From the NCBI RefSeq assembly GCF_002994745.2, contig NC_037091.1, forward strand, positions 53,987,612-54,051,611: a stretch of 64,000 nucleotides of DNA, given 5' to 3'. The notes under the pieces are model-generated. The model was not told the origin of the DNA, made no database searches, and was given only the letters and a program-made list of their open reading frames with translations. Origin of the DNA: Rosa chinensis (lineage: Eukaryota; Streptophyta; Magnoliopsida; Rosales; Rosaceae). Shown here piece after piece: positions 9,466-22,289 of the stretch. Each line of letters opens with the position of its first letter. Position 1 is the stretch's first letter. The translations under genes and the position numbers were made by a program.

Positions 9466-10637
9466 AAAAAGGTCATTTCTATAATCAATCTCTTAAACAC
9501 GCAGTTCCATGACTTCTTCCATCAATTACAAAGTTGATCTACTAACTGTACGTAGCTTTCTCAAGTCATTTTCTGAATCCCATTTGTTGTAGGCAAACGA
9601 TAAACATCAAGTTCTGTAACTTGAACGGGTTCATGTGGACCGACTATTATTTGCGGTTAATTAAAAGCAGACTGAATCAGATGTTGAAGCAGTGTACTCC
9701 ATTACTAAATTACTTGCTATCATCTGCCTATTCATTCGGTCTGCTGTGTACTAATGAGGATCATTGTCCTGTTATAGTGAAGCTAAATAACCTCCATTAG
9801 ATAGAATGTTGCATCTCCTCCAAGTCCTCTTGACTTTCTATGGTAGTGTATTAAATATGCTCTATGGTGACTGATGAATTCATGTCCAAATGTATTTAAC
9901 CCATATCCCATATTTGACATTTCGCTATGAATTTATGTCAAATTTGAGCAAGTCTTAACTCGAATCCCTTATTAACATAATAGTTAGTTATCACCGGTTG
10001 TATAAAACCATGTGTCTATCTTATCAATACATACTAATTCATGTGATAAAGAGATGAATATATATCTACGATAGAAGTGTAAACTACAAACCATTGACTT
10101 GTGTAATTTATAAGTTTTTCTTATTGTGACTCATTACTAATTGTACCTATAATCTCTTAATCTCTTAGAAATGGAAGAAGAAACAAACCTCCTTATCCAT
10201 CATCATCCTCTTGTCTGACGAAAAGAAAAAAACAAGAAACAAACCACTATCCTTTTCAATTGGATTTCCAATTGAAGTGGAGATTACGACTGCAATTTCA
10301 GGCGCTTTTGCTTGAAAGGATCGAGTCGACCACTTTCCGGTGCTATGATGATAGATGACTCGTCACATATTGTCATGTGGAAGAAGACTAGCTAGTACAT
10401 ACAGAAAGTGAGAAAACTCTAGAGGACCTATAGACATCTCACTGAGACATTGACCAAGCGACCAATTCCAATTTGTTGCCAACAGATATGGTAATTAGAT
10501 GGTGACTGGTTAAGAACTTGGGGGCCCTTCAAACTTTGGAGCACTAAAGAACCCCTCATTCGCTGGCATCTGTCATAAACCTACATGGCTAAAGAATTCG
10601 GTTGAAAAAGCAAAAAGGCCAAAAATAATTAAACAGT
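9466..10637. other. Intergenic sequence
   Basis: Contains the probable 3' untranslated region of the bHLH gene. No other gene, RNA or clear repeat was recognised. Confidence 0.5.
10621..10625 (-). terminator. Pol III terminator of tRNA-Lys
   Basis: Five consecutive T residues on the transcribed strand shortly after the tRNA 3' end, the standard Pol III stop. Confidence 0.7.
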
Positions 10638-10710
10638 CGCCCACCGTGGGGCTCGAACCCACGACCACAAGGTTAAGAGCCTTGCGCTCTACCAACTGAG
10701 CTAGACGGGC
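10638..10710 (-). tRNA. tRNA-Lys (anticodon CUU)
   Basis: The minus strand gives a 73-nt cloverleaf. The acceptor stem pairs GCCCGTC with GGTGGGC (discriminator G). The D-arm/A box is TAGCTCAGTTGG, the anticodon loop reads CTCTTAA with anticodon CTT, and the T-arm/B box is GGGTTCGAGCCCC. No intron and no encoded CCA, as expected for a nuclear plant tRNA gene. A run of T residues on the transcribed strand (A run at 10621-10625) lies about 12 nt downstream and would end Pol III transcription. Confidence 0.97.
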
Positions 10711-10884
10711 TTCTTGACCAGATGTTAAAACATAAATATATAGACATAATTTTATTATATTTACAAAGATGTAATACGCATGCTCGACATCTAGTAGAAA
10801 TGTAGCGACACATGAAATTTTCAATCCCAAAGCGAAACAATTATGGTCTCTGTACTTTGTGATCACTGAAGATGTTGGCTATTG

Positions 10885-11235
10885 TTATCGAAGGGCAGCC
10901 CCATCGATCAGATCTACCATTCTGGTAGTGTCATACGAGTCAAAGTCATCAAGAGTCGGAAAACATTCATTCAAGAGGTTATCGATAGTGTTCTGTTCTT
11001 GTAGTCCGCCATAATCTTGTGCCGGCTGTGCTGGCTGTGTCGGTCGTGCCAGTTGTGCCCGCTGTGCCAGCTGTGCTGGTCGTAGTTCTTCATTATTTAT
11101 GATCTTAACCTGCTCTTGATTCAGAACAACGTCATTTTTATCCAATGGGAGTAGGTTGGGAATCCTGCGTGTGCACTTGGATCTAGACAAATGATCGAAA
11201 GTCGGGAACGAACCCGAATGTGGCGAGCACTCCAT
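10885..11235 (-). CDS. Unrecognised ORF, 116 codons, Pro-Ala-Gln rich
   Basis: An open frame starting MECSPHSGSFPTFDHLSRSK with a central degenerate repeat of Pro/Ala/Gln/Arg codons (RPAQLAQRAQLARPTQPAQ) and an acidic end (FPTLDDFDSYDTTRMVDLID). I do not recognise a family. The surroundings (11.2-12.3 kb) look like decayed retroelement DNA, so it may be part of such an element. There is no visible promoter or splice evidence. Confidence 0.25.
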   Translation of the reverse strand: MECSPHSGSFPTFDHLSRSKCTRRIPNLLPLDKNDVVLNQEQVKIINNEELRPAQLAQRAQLARPTQPAQPAQDYGGLQEQNTIDNLLNECFPTLDDFDSYDTTRMVDLIDGAALR

Positions 11236-12840
11236 ATCTAGGTAGGGTGAGCTGTCCCTTCCTTGTTAGAGGCTTTTCAGTATATGTGGAATGCTATACT
11301 AAGATAGTATATTTCCTGTAAGAACGTTTTTGGTTGTTCATTAGCCGATGCCTCATGATACATGTGTTTTCATAACTGATAATTGCTTATTGCGAAAACT
11401 GAGGCTAGACTTGCATGTTGAGATATTGTACCCTTGTATGTTTGTACTTATGACCTGAAAGTGAATGGGACCTAGACGCGTAGATTCCTAGGGATCCTAC
11501 GGTGTCGATAACCGTGAACCTCCGGAGGGGGCCGTGCTCCTATGTTTGTCGAGGAAGAGTGAGTACAGACAGTGAACCAGTCATAGGAGACTCAGGGCCA
11601 GGAAATGGACACTTTCACTACTTATAGTCACAAGGACTACAAAGTAGTTGGCTGGTTCTCGAAGAATGACGAACCAGGTCGGTCACCGATTTATTTTCGT
11701 TTAGCCGGCAGGTAAGTATCTCGGAGCTCCAAATTGTGTGAAGCATACTGCATATGCTATATAAAAGAAATAAATGTTTGTGGTTGCCTCTTTTAAAAGT
11801 ATTTTCGATAAACGTGCACAATATTATGTAGTAAATATTTTCAAGTATATTATTTTTCAAACCTAGCATGGTTGGGTCGGCCCCTACTGGGCATGAGAGG
11901 ACGAAAGCTCACCCCTACAACAGTGTGCAAGTTTCGAGTATGTGGTCGGGGAGCATACAGAGGAGGCACATGGCTCGGCTTGGCGCATTTCTCTTTGACT
12001 TTATCAAGAAATGGTTTTGGTCATTTACCGGATTTTGAAGTAACTTGTTTATTTACTTTCTCACTAATTTATTTGTTTATTTATTTCCTACTCGTTTACA
12101 GAAATTTCGGGAGACCCGTAACCCTGGGGCGCGTCTCCCATGCTTGTAGTTACTTAGTGATTTGTTTTACTTTCCAAATTGGGCTCCGATTGCAAGCCCA
12201 AAACTCTTAGCCCATTTCAAATTCCTCTTTTGAAAATGTGTTGTTTGGTTGCTAGAACGACTTGACCAAGAAAGTGTTTTGTAAACCAACAGTTTGAACC
12301 CAAAAGGCCTTGCGATTTCGGGTTGATGAGTTATCTGGATGTCATTCATGACATGTCAGTTTCTCATTGGCTCGGGGTCGTGGTGTTGTGGGACCCCTCT
12401 CTCTGGTCACCACAGAACCGGCCTAAAAATGCTTGAACCGGCCACCTGACTGCTCTGCATCTTGAACCGACAGAGAGCAGAAGAAGAAAAAAAAAGGGAG
12501 GAGCCAAGCCGCAGCCCAAGCCACAACCCAGAAGCCCAAGCAGCAGCCCAGGAGCCCAAGCCACTGACGTCATCTCAACCAAGTCATCACGCCACGTCAG
12601 CACCTCCGGTGCCACGTCAGCAACTCCGGAGACAAGTCACTGCCGGCCACTTTTCCAGCCAGTTTTCTTACCACTTTTTCCTGCGACCTATTTCGAGGTA
12701 TATTTTTCTTTCTAAAAGTTCCCCTTTTTTTAGAGTTTTTACATTCAATTTCTCTTCTTTTTCAGAGACTTGCAACCTCCCTTCTTCTACCCTTTCTTTA
12801 TCATAGGGGAGATCAAATTAAGCCAAACTGTGGGGATTCG
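11236..12840. repeat. Anonymous repeat-like sequence, probably decayed LTR element
   Basis: Higher-GC, low-coding sequence with short motifs often seen in retroelement leaders and untranslated regions (for example GGGCCGTGCTCCTATGTTTG at 11528-11547). A short CCACGTCAGCA(A/C)CTCCGG repeat lies at about 12592-12628. Ends were not determined and no protein domain is visible. Classification is inference. Confidence 0.3.
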
Positions 12841-14971
12841 TGTTCACTCCAAGCTTGGAGCTTGTAGAGTCCTCCAAACTTAGAGTTTATTGAGATAAAA
12901 CGATCGACCACAAACATCATTGTTTCGATCTAATCCAACCATGTTGGATCATAATTCATATACATATTTGTGCCCTAAGACATGGAAATTACTTGTTCTA
13001 AAGTCCAAATTTAATGTTGACTAATCCAATTTCATTATTTCCCGAATCTTGTACTTTTGGTTAACTTTTGTGTTTATTTATATATATTTATTATGTTTTC
13101 CTTATCATGCTAGGAAATGATGGAGAAGAATGGAAATGCACTAAAAAGTTAACCCTAGAACATTTTCTTACTCCGTCTAGGAGAAAGTGAGCTAGACAAG
13201 AAATGAGGGGTAGCTGCCTGACCAAAAAAACTCCGAATGCGTTGAAACTCTCCAGTTTCATCCTAGACATCCCAAGGATCATTTGTTATGAAGAGTACTA
13301 GAGCTAGTTTTGAGTGGAAAGCCTTCAAACAGTCAGTCCTATCTTCTGAAAGATGAAAACTGGAAAACCTGACCTGTACGTATTTCAGAAGCATTTACGG
13401 TCGAACCACAATGAATTTAACTCTGAGATTCTACCAGGATGATCTAGAATCATGGAGAAACATTTGATATGAAGAAGTCAGAGGCCCATTCTGAATTCTT
13501 GGTGGAGATATAATTGAAGGAATAAAGGGGCAGAAAGTGACCTAAAAAACAGCTCAACATATTCCCACCCACATGAAGAAAGCTAGATGCTTTTCTCTTT
13601 TTCCTTTGATATATTTTTCTACTCCATTCTCTTTAATATATCATCATCACTTCTGTATTTCTGCACCTTCATGCTTTGCTTTCATTTCATCATTACTCAA
13701 TCTTTTCCATATTTTACAAACCCCTTCCATACTCCACTTTCATTATTTTTCTGCCACTCATCATTTCACTCTTCTTTTTCTTCCCTATATAAACACCTTC
13801 TCCTCTCACTCTCAAGGACCAATTCCTGAATCCATAACATCTTTTCTCTCTCTTCATCTCCTTCATAAAACCTCCATTACTACCACCACAACCTTCATCA
13901 TATTTTCCATCTACCCATTCTATTTCATAGACAAAAAGCTTCACTACTCCACTATTTCACCACTTGATCATCTCTACATCTCATATTCCATCACCAACCT
14001 TTGAAGAAGAAGGAGAGGAGTCTAGCATCACATGAGTTCATCTACACTATCCTCAACTTGATTATCACTAGTCCCTTCTCTATCCCTACTTTTTAGTTTG
14101 ATGTTCATAAACATGTTGAAGCTTATGTATTTGATTATGAGTGAGTAATTAGTTTGTTGGGGCTAGGGTTGAAAGCCCTAGCCAAACTTGTAATGAATTG
14201 ATGTTTGAGTCTTATTTGATGCATTCTCCACGATCATCTTCACATGCTAATTCAAGAAGTGAATGCTTGTATTTGAATCTAGCTAATTTGAATACTTTGT
14301 ATTTGTCATTACATGAACAATGTTTAGAGAATAGCTAGCTTTAGACATTGAAAGCATGATAGCACACTAGGTGTGTATGTGAGGGTAGTGAGTTAAAATC
14401 ACCTAGATCTAGGATTGGTTTGCTTGCTTGATTATCTAAACTCAAATCTTTATGCATCTAGGAGCAAGGAATTGATACTTATCCGGTAATGTAACTTGTT
14501 CTTGGATAGTTAGTTTCGCACTTATCCGGTGGAAATTGATAAAATAAAAGGAGTTTAGGCCTTAGTAGTCTTATCCGAATGCTAAGAGGGTAATTGGATA
14601 TTTGGGATTGCATTACTTATAGTTTGAACATCAATGCATGCAAGGGAGGCTATGGTGAACAACCTAAAGCTCTAACTTCCATCCATTTTATCACATCTAG
14701 TTTAACATAGCTTAGTTTACATTTCAAGTTTCATTTTGTGTTAATTTGATTCGAAACCATTTTCAAAGCCAAAAATCAAACCACTACACCATCTTGCATA
14801 TATTCACCATGAACTTTGGTTCACTTGTGAGCTATTGTTTATGACTTGTACATTTGCATATTCATCTAGCACCCTTTAGGTTTTCCTTAGCTAGAGTGGG
14901 TTTTCCAATCCCGTGGGTATCCCCTACACTATAACTTGGCCCTTATACTTGAGGGTGGCTATTTGGCTAAC
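12841..14971 (+). mobile_element. Probable Ty3/gypsy LTR (3' end near 14971)
   Basis: The segment ends ...TACTTGAGGGTGGCTATTTGGCTAACA, which resembles the 3' end of Athila/Tat-type gypsy LTRs, normally followed by the tRNA-Asp primer site. Here that site is missing and Copia leader-like DNA follows, so this may be a solo LTR inserted in or beside the Copia leader. A TATA box (CCTATATAAACACC) lies at about 13783-13796, preceded by a pyrimidine-rich strand. The left border was not found; the start given is only the limit of the segment I can describe. Confidence 0.4.
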
Positions 14972-15119
14972 AAACCCCTCTTGGAATTGAATTTCTTGGA
15001 AGCAATTACGCTCGGAAATTCCTAATTTCTTGGAAGCGTCTACGCTTAGAAATTTTTATTGTTTTCGTGGTAGCCTTTTTCACTCCGAAACTAACCCTAA
15101 TCTTTTGTTTTTTTTCAAG

Positions 15120-15782
15120 ATGAGTAACCTGAACAAGTTGAGCTTCACTCCACTAGAGACAACAGGCGCAGGATACCACAAGTGGGTCCGTGATGTGTGC
15201 CAGCATCTTAAGGCTGATGGGATCCTAAGTACGATCCAAGAGCCAAGTCAGAACGTGCTTACTCCTCAACAAGCTGCCGCTTTTGAAGTGAATAGAGCTA
15301 CGAGAGAGGCTAATGAAGCTAAAGCCATAATTCTCATAACAAGACACATCAATGACGCGCTCCAAAATGAGTACCTCAATGAGGAAGACCCTAGAAAACT
15401 ATGGGTAGAACTCGAGCAGCGTTTTGGCAACGTTCATGACTCCCTACTTCCTGATTTAGAAGTGAGATGGCATAGCCGCCGCCACAATTCGGAAGCACTT
15501 TGTATCAAGTCTTTGATGGAATTCTGTGGGCAGAAAATCACTGATACGATGTTGATCGAGAAGACTCTCTCTACATTCCTCGTCTATGCATTGATGATAG
15601 CCAAGAACTATCGGATTGATGTCAATGCTGGAAGCATCACAAGAGTTCATGAGCTTATTGGTGACATGAACGTAGCTGAAAAGCACGACAACATACTTGT
15701 GAAGAACTATAACTCTAGACTAGTGAGAGAAAAGCCAATTCCAAAGTCTAATTATAGTCGCGCCCCTAAGGGAGGGCGCTAG
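15120..15782 (+). pseudogene. Copia gag (UBN2-type) N-terminal part
   Basis: From ATG 15120 the frame reads MSNLNKLSFTPLETTGAGYH and includes W179-type spacing of plant Copia gag: YHKWVRDVCQHLKADG, ANEAKAIILITRHINDAL and DPRKLWVELEQRFGN. This matches the retrotransposon gag UBN2 family, which forms the virus-like particle. It stops at a TAG at 15780-15782 before the zinc knuckle, so the polyprotein is broken. Upstream in-frame codons from 15030 belong to the leader. Confidence 0.85.
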
Positions 15783-15976
15783 GAGCGAAACCCTAAAGAA
15801 AGGGATTATTCTGGATGTTCTGGTCCATATTCTCGCCCCAAAGAGGAAGGAAACCGCCAAGATAGGCATGCATAGAACAGTAGAGGTCAACGTGTGAAGA
15901 GAGAGACAGAGGCAGAGCCTCCGGCTATGGTGGTGGCGCCACCAAGGATCATAGCCGTCCTCAACGCGCTCTAGGC

Positions 15977-16204
15977 GTGCCTCGATCAAGGGAGCCTAAC
16001 CATGATGATGCTAGTCTTCGGTGTGGAGCGTTCGGACATTGGGCTAAAGCATGTAATGCACCCCAGAATGTTGCTAATGCGTACAAGACGTATTGTGAAG
16101 TAAGGGAAGCAAATTACATGGAGAAAGAAGTTCAAGATGACGATCTCGCTCTAAGGGTTGAAGACTTCAAAGGCCAAGATCCAGAGACTGGCGATTTTGA
16201 TTAA
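15977..16204 (+). pseudogene. Copia gag zinc-knuckle remnant
   Basis: A different frame from the upstream gag carries SLRCGAFGHWAKAC, the CCHC zinc knuckle of Copia nucleocapsid with the first Cys replaced by Ser. The acidic tail (EDFKGQDPETGDFD) is typical of these gags. Confidence 0.75.
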
Positions 16205-16839
16205 GTCTTTTTATTTTCCAAGAGATGTAATAGGCAATTGCCATATATTTTTGTAGTAGATGCCAATGGTTTAGTATTTCTTCAAAGTAGGCTCACCCAA
16301 AGTAAGTGTGATGTCTAGGAAGGTTATGAGATTAGTGGTACTTAAGCGAGCCTTACTCCACCGACATCTCTCTACTCACCTGGTCACATTTATTTTGGAG
16401 TTACCGAAAGAAGTTAGACAACTACCATTGTTTTGCATTAGCTAGCATTTTGGATTAGATTTTCTTTCTTCAAAGAGACAATGATGTAACTCTGTTGACT
16501 TATGAATAAAATTTCGAGTTCTTTTCATTATGACTCTTTTGATTCTGAGCATATTACTTTGTGACTACGATGACTGGGCCATCAATATTAATTCAAGGAC
16601 ATGGAATAGCCCAAGTTCCACTTGCCAAATGACACCTTAATTACTGTCACATAAACTCTCTACACTCCTAGAGCCAATCACACATATGAATAGCCAACGG
16701 ATTTCATGTGAAAACTCATGTAGAGAACGGAAATGAGTTCATTTGCAATACCTCTAATGATTGCGAACAAAGGCTCATCTTAGAGAAGTTTATGTGTCTC
16801 TCTAGTGGACTCTATGTCACTATTTGAGCTATTAAATCC

Positions 16840-17437
16840 AATAAAGTCATGAGAGAAGATCTCTTGGATTTAGACACATATTGGCTTTGTCACGACAGGA
16901 TAGGTCATCCTAGTCATGATATGATGATCGGTCTACTAATGGACATCCTTTCCTTCGAACGAAACGAAGCATGAATCAAAAGTTGATTCTTGGACTAAGT
17001 GTGATCACCGACGCCGCCAACCACTAGCCTAGGGCTGGCATAGTCCTTATCCATGACTCCATGGATAGCGTACATCATGGTGATGACGCCCCAGATGATG
17101 TTGTAATCACCAACTTTACTTCAAATAGTGTTTCAGACGCTCAGACCCAACCAAAATCCTCATTGGTTGCTTCTAAAACCTCTCGCTCGTTTACAAAGCT
17201 TGTTCATTAGGGAAATTAGGACTGAGACTATCCTATGCAAAGGATATGAAAATACTCGATCTGTTCTTACATAGAATCCATGGGGATTCTGTGGACTGAT
17301 TCAACCAACCTGCGGACGTTTAAATATCTCATGATGTTGGTTGACACGCAAACACGCTGGTCACGTGTTGTGCTATTGTCCACTTGTAATACTGCTTATG
17401 CTACACTCCTAGCCCATATCATATAACACCGAGCTCA
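16840..17437 (+). pseudogene. Copia GAG-pre-integrase and integrase, first part
   Basis: Around 16870-16925 the translation contains LCHDRIGHPSHDMM (zinc-binding H...H of the pre-integrase domain). Around 17270-17390 pieces matching the integrase core (GLIQPT.. then LVDTQTRWSRV) appear in shifting frames. The sequence stops abruptly at the CTCCC target site of the nested LTR and resumes at 19551. Confidence 0.7.
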
Positions 17438-17442
17438 CTCCC

Positions 17443-19550
17443 TGGTACGCTAAAAACAAGCGCGCAGTTTACCCCTGCAAGATGTAGTCGTTTAGCAATA
17501 TAGAGTAAGCAAGGATAGTTTGATGCTAGAGATTGAGGGTAACCAATTAATCACAAAGAAAAATAAACTAAGCTAAAACTAACAAAGAACACAAATCAAT
17601 CAAACAAAGAGAACTTAACTAAAAGAAGAACAAAACGTAGAATAGGGAAAAGGAGAGAGGAAGCAACGAAATAGAAGAAGAAAAGAAAAATAAATGTTTT
17701 GGGGGTTTTTAGGTTTTACGAAAATTAAAGGAAAACAAAGGAAGCAATTTCGATTTTAAGTTTGAGAAGAATAAGATGGAGAAAACGTTAGAGACTCGGA
17801 AATCCACCACCAATTACTTTCGAACAATGTTAAGTTAACCTAGTTTCAATTACTAAGGTGTGAACAGAAATCAACCAAGAAACAAGTCAGAGCAGATCAT
17901 GTCCCTTATTAATGTTTCCCTAATTACTTAGTCTACGTGAACGCACAATAGCTAAGCCTATCAAACATGCAATCAAGGTATAGAACGCTATCCGATCAAC
18001 AACACATATAGTGTCAACATATTTGAAGCATTAAGATCTCATGGAAACGATTGATTATAGAGTTGCAGTCTAGTGTGGAATGCCTACCTAGCATGCTCTT
18101 CTAGTTGTTTGAAACATCAGCTTTTGTTCAAAGCCTTGCATACTTGTGGATTAGAAAACAAGACGATTAGGTGAATTATTTTCTAAACCTAGCTCCAATT
18201 ACATGCATAAATCCTATGTTGGCCACCATAAAACAAACACATGCAAAAGTTTTCAATCAATCAGAGATAAACAACCAATCCATACCAAAGATCAAGAAAC
18301 TAAATTTAAACAAACATATGTTCTACATAATTGGGGCTTCAAACCTCACCCCTAACAAAAAGTGACTAGCCACACATCGTCTTAAATTCAACAAATAAAA
18401 GCATGAGTATTCGATTACAAGAGGATAAAAACCGTAAAAGGGAGAGTATGAGAGCCACGAATTCACTTTTAGGCAGCCTTAGATGCAAGCACTCCTTCAA
18501 AATAGGTCACGGCAGAAGCTTGATGGAGATGGCAGATGGATTGCACAGTTTTCCTTCTTGAAGACTTAGGAATTTTGAGACTTTGTGTACTAGGGTTTGG
18601 AAGCAGAAGATGGCGCTATAGGATGGTGGTTTTCAACGTGTTCAGAGCCTCTATATATATAGAATACACAGCCCAAGTTTCCTTTTCCAATTCTGCTTTG
18701 AAAGCCTCCTCTAGTTGCTTGAGGATTACTCTACTTGGTGCATAATTAAATGATTTTCAAGCCTTAATAATCTTCCCAAAATCTTGATGAATCATTCTAG
18801 GACTCTCCTTCATATTTGCAGCAGCAATAACCTTCCAAAAATGCCCAAGAAATCCGTCCATAGGAGATTTCTGCCAAACTGTCCTGTTTTGACTAGGATT
18901 CAATTTCTGACTCTGAAGCTTCCTTCTTGGACAAGGAACGACTTCGACTTGACAGGTTTTTGGATGGTTCTTGACTCACACGTGCTCTATGACATCACAG
19001 CATCTAGATGATCAATAACCTTCTGGAAAAACTCCAAGAAAATCGTCGGAAAAGATCTCCCAAAAAGCTTCGTGAAAAGCTGACAGTTTCTGCCTTATCG
19101 GGAAGCATAATTCGACTTTGATTTACCACTGCCTCGTTGACACTTCTGACCGGTTCTTTGGCTCTTGTTGTAGTATAACATCATTTCTTCAATGTTCGCT
19201 GGCCCTTTCTGCAAACACAAAGCTGGAATGGTGTAAGAATTGCTCCTCAAAATCGTTCCCAGAAAGCTGATTCTGAAACTACAGTTTTCTACTTTGCAGC
19301 AACTGTTTTGTACAACTTTTTCCGTGGACTTCCCTTGTAATTTCCGGCCAAAAGGTTGATCAAACTTGGTCCTTTGTATCAGTACTTCATGATCCATGGG
19401 TTCTTTGTTCCCTTTCAGCTCTTATTTCTCTTGAATCACTCCACGAACTACCTAAAGAGAAAACAAAGTTAAAACTGATTTTTTAAAGGAAATAGCTAAG
19501 AAAAGTGTAAAGGATTCCACATTATATTTGACGCATTTATGCTCCTATCA
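17443..19550 (-). mobile_element. Nested solo LTR, 2.1 kb, inside Copia integrase
   Basis: On the minus strand the element begins TGATAGGAGCATAAATGCGTC and ends TTTTTAGCGTACCA (TG...CA). It is flanked by a perfect 5-bp duplication CTCCC (17438-17442 and 19551-19555). Removing it and one CTCCC rejoins Copia integrase reading ..LLAHII.HRAHSLNHHIQSIGLDNAREF. No internal coding domain and no second LTR copy is visible, so a solo LTR is favoured over an autonomous element. Confidence 0.85.
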
Positions 19551-19555
19551 CTCCC

Positions 19556-20145
19556 TGAATCATCATATTCAGTCAATTGGACTTGACAATGCTAGAGAGT
19601 TTACATCGAAGACTTTCGATGGTTATTGCATTGGGACTGATGTTGGACATCATATTCTCATAAACACACCCAAATGGTCTGTCGGAAATGACTACGATGG
19701 TAGTCAGTACATTGGTAATTCGCACCAATCTCCTTATATCCGCTTGGGGTGATGCAATATCGCATGCAGCTATGCTAATTCGTCTATGACCCACCGCCAC
19801 TCAATCTACCTCTGCGTTATAGCTAGTGATTGGGTACAAGTATCGTGTTTACTCATCTTTGAGTGTGCCATTTATGTGCCAATTGCGCCACCACAGCGCT
19901 CTATGATGGGTCCTTACTGATGAATGGGCAACTACGTTGGATTTGAGACTCCAATAATCGTCCGCCACTTAATGCCCTTGCAAGGCGATCTCCTTACCGC
20001 TAGATTTGATGGTTGTCACTTTGATGAGACAATCTTCCCGTCGTTAGGGGGAGATAAGAACACTAATGTTCAGCAGGAACGACAGGAATTGTCGTGGTCT
20101 GTCCCCACCATGTTTCATCTGATCCCCGTTAAAGTGACGAGATAA
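19556..20145 (+). pseudogene. Copia integrase, second part
   Basis: Resumes with HHIQSIGLDNAREFTSKTFDGYC, the conserved integrase block around the second catalytic Asp, followed by GHHILINTPKW. Further on, YVPIAPPQRSMMGP and NYVGFETPIIVRHLMPLQGD match the integrase C-terminal part of Copia pol. Frameshifts and stops separate the pieces. Confidence 0.8.
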
Positions 20146-20514
20146 CACAAATATGCTGCAAACATGCCTACAAGGATGGATGTCCCTACGAGAGGATATA
20201 GCGCCACCCTACATGGAGGTAGGCATGGCGCCAACGCTAAAGAGAGTGGCACTCTGAAGTTATAGGCCATGGGCCCAGCTAGGATGCGTGGGAGGCCTGT
20301 AGGTTCGAATAATACTTTGACACATTCCAATCATTTGATCATCTAGACTCAAAATCTGTCTCATGAGAATCTTCTGGATTATGGTTATCGTTGGGGGATG
20401 CCTCGACGTCAGAACCTATTCCTGAGAATATAGAGCTCTATGAAAATTACACTAGTATACATGAGACGTGATATAGAAACTCCATCATAATTGATGATGT
20501 AGTCACGCATTTCG

Positions 20515-21350
20515 TTGCGCATGAGTTTGTTGAGTCTGATGACATCGAACCACTCTCCGTTGATAAATGAATGCCAACATAGAGAAATCTGGCCTAAATG
20601 GAAAGATGTGATCCAGGTTGAGTTGGATTCTCTAACGAAGAGGAAGATTTTTGAGCCAGTAATGCCAACACCTCCTGACATAAAACCTGTTGACTAATAA
20701 GTCTTCGTTAGAAAGCGTGATGAGAAAAAGAGATGGAATCTTGCCTTATGGTGCAAGGCTTCTCACAAAACGCCATGGAATCGACTACGATGAGACATAT
20801 TTTCTCGTAATGGATGTCATTGCACTCCACTACCCTGTCAGTTTGGTAGTTTCCAAATAACTGATCATGCGGCTTACGAATTTGGTCACCACGTATCTCT
20901 ATGGGGATCTAGATACGGAATATACATGAAGGTTCATGGTGAACTTCATTTATCCAAGTCAAGTGGTTCTATACCACGGAGCGCGTTTGCAATAAGATTG
21001 AAACGCTCACTAAAGTGACTACTTGATTAGGAAATGATTTGCTCGCACGTTTCCATAACAAGTTTCGGATTCTATAGCGCTTTATGTTAGACATGATCTT
21101 TATTGGAAACCCTTAAAGAGTTAAGGGAAACCGCTGAACACTTAAAATTCGATTTTGAGATGAAGGATTTTTGGAGAACACGATTATGTCTCGGTTTGGA
21201 ACTTGAGCATCGTGTTAATAGGTGCTTAGGCATTTTGACAAGGTCAAAACTTCAAGCACCCCCATGATCGTCCGTAGTCTTGATCCTGAAAATGATCCTC
21301 TTCGTCCGAAGGATGATGACGAAGATGTGATAAAGGCATAAGTGCCCTAC
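20515..21350 (+). pseudogene. Copia reverse transcriptase remnant
   Basis: The RT start is recognisable: HREIWPKWKDVIQVELDSLT, KRKIFEPVMPTPPDIKPVD, then stops, then GARLLTKRHGIDYDETYF. Later pieces (a region near 20880-21000 and YGL-like debris) are degraded. No intact catalytic YVDD was found. Confidence 0.75.
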
Positions 21351-22060
21351 TTAAGTACAATAGGAGCATTATTGTACTTAACTCAATGCACAAGACCAGA
21401 CATCTCATATGTTGTGAACTTGTTAGCTAGGCATAGTTGTGCGCCAATGTGACATCGTTGAATTGGTGGAAAAAGATATCTTTCGATACTAGAGATGTAC
21501 GACTGATAGGGGCATGCTTTATCCTTACAGAGAGATGATGGATTCGGACCCATCACACACTTGGAACGTCGCCAATACTGGCCTGCGTCCACTATTCCCA
21601 TCCCAAAACGATAAGTGTTTTGGAAGATTTTGCTGATTTTAGGTATCTCTTTGACCCACACAAAGGTCATTCCCAAAATGGTTAAGTGTTCACCACAGGT
21701 AAAGACCATGATATCTTGGAGGTCTACAGAACAGACCCTAGTCGCTACATCTTCGAACAATGCAGAGATAATTGCTTTTCACAAAGTGGTTCGTGAATGT
21801 ATATGGATTGGATCCATAATTACGCATGTTCGAAAAATTATGGTTTGAAGTCTACTACAGATGAGCCTACGAGCATTTAGGATAATGCTGCTTGTTTTGA
21901 ACAAATAAAGCAAGACTACATCAAAAGCGACAACACCAACGATAATCGGCAACAACAAACTCTCCTCAAGATCAAAGTGAACTAGGTTCAATCTGAGGAC
22001 AGTGTGGCTGGCTTGCTCACTAAGTCATTGTCTAAATTCCACTTTCGAGGAACATGTTGG
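21351..22060 (+). pseudogene. Copia RNase H remnant
   Basis: At about 21700-21840 the translation reads TMISWRSTEQTLVATSSNNA followed by EIIAFHKVVRECIWIGSIIT, the RNase H signature of plant Copia. Near 21890-22050 are the C-terminal pieces YIKSDNTN and DSVAGLLTKSLSKFHF. Frames shift repeatedly. Confidence 0.8.
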
Positions 22061-22289
22061 TAGCATCGTTTGCGGAAGTTATCCGAACTCCTATGACCGT
22101 AGTCATCAGGTGGAGATGCAGACATCAGGGGGAGATGTCTACATGTATGGTCTCGAAACATGAAGGGTGTGTTATGCTCTTTTTCCCCTTCGACCGAGGT
22201 TATTTTTGTCCCACAGGGCTTTTGTTACTCGACAAGGTTTTTAACGAGGCAACGAGAGAAGCACCACATTTGGGCGACACAAGGGGGAG

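Noticed and set aside
11872..12210. 112-codon open frame
   Set aside because: No recognised domain; lies in repeat-like DNA with a low-complexity Phe/Leu/Tyr tail.
12462..12806. 114-codon open frame
   Set aside because: Driven by repetitive GCCCAAGC and CCACGTCAGCA motifs; no domain.
13573..14004. 143-codon open frame rich in Ser/Phe/His
   Set aside because: Composition-driven open frame in a pyrimidine-rich LTR promoter segment around a TATA box; no protein family.
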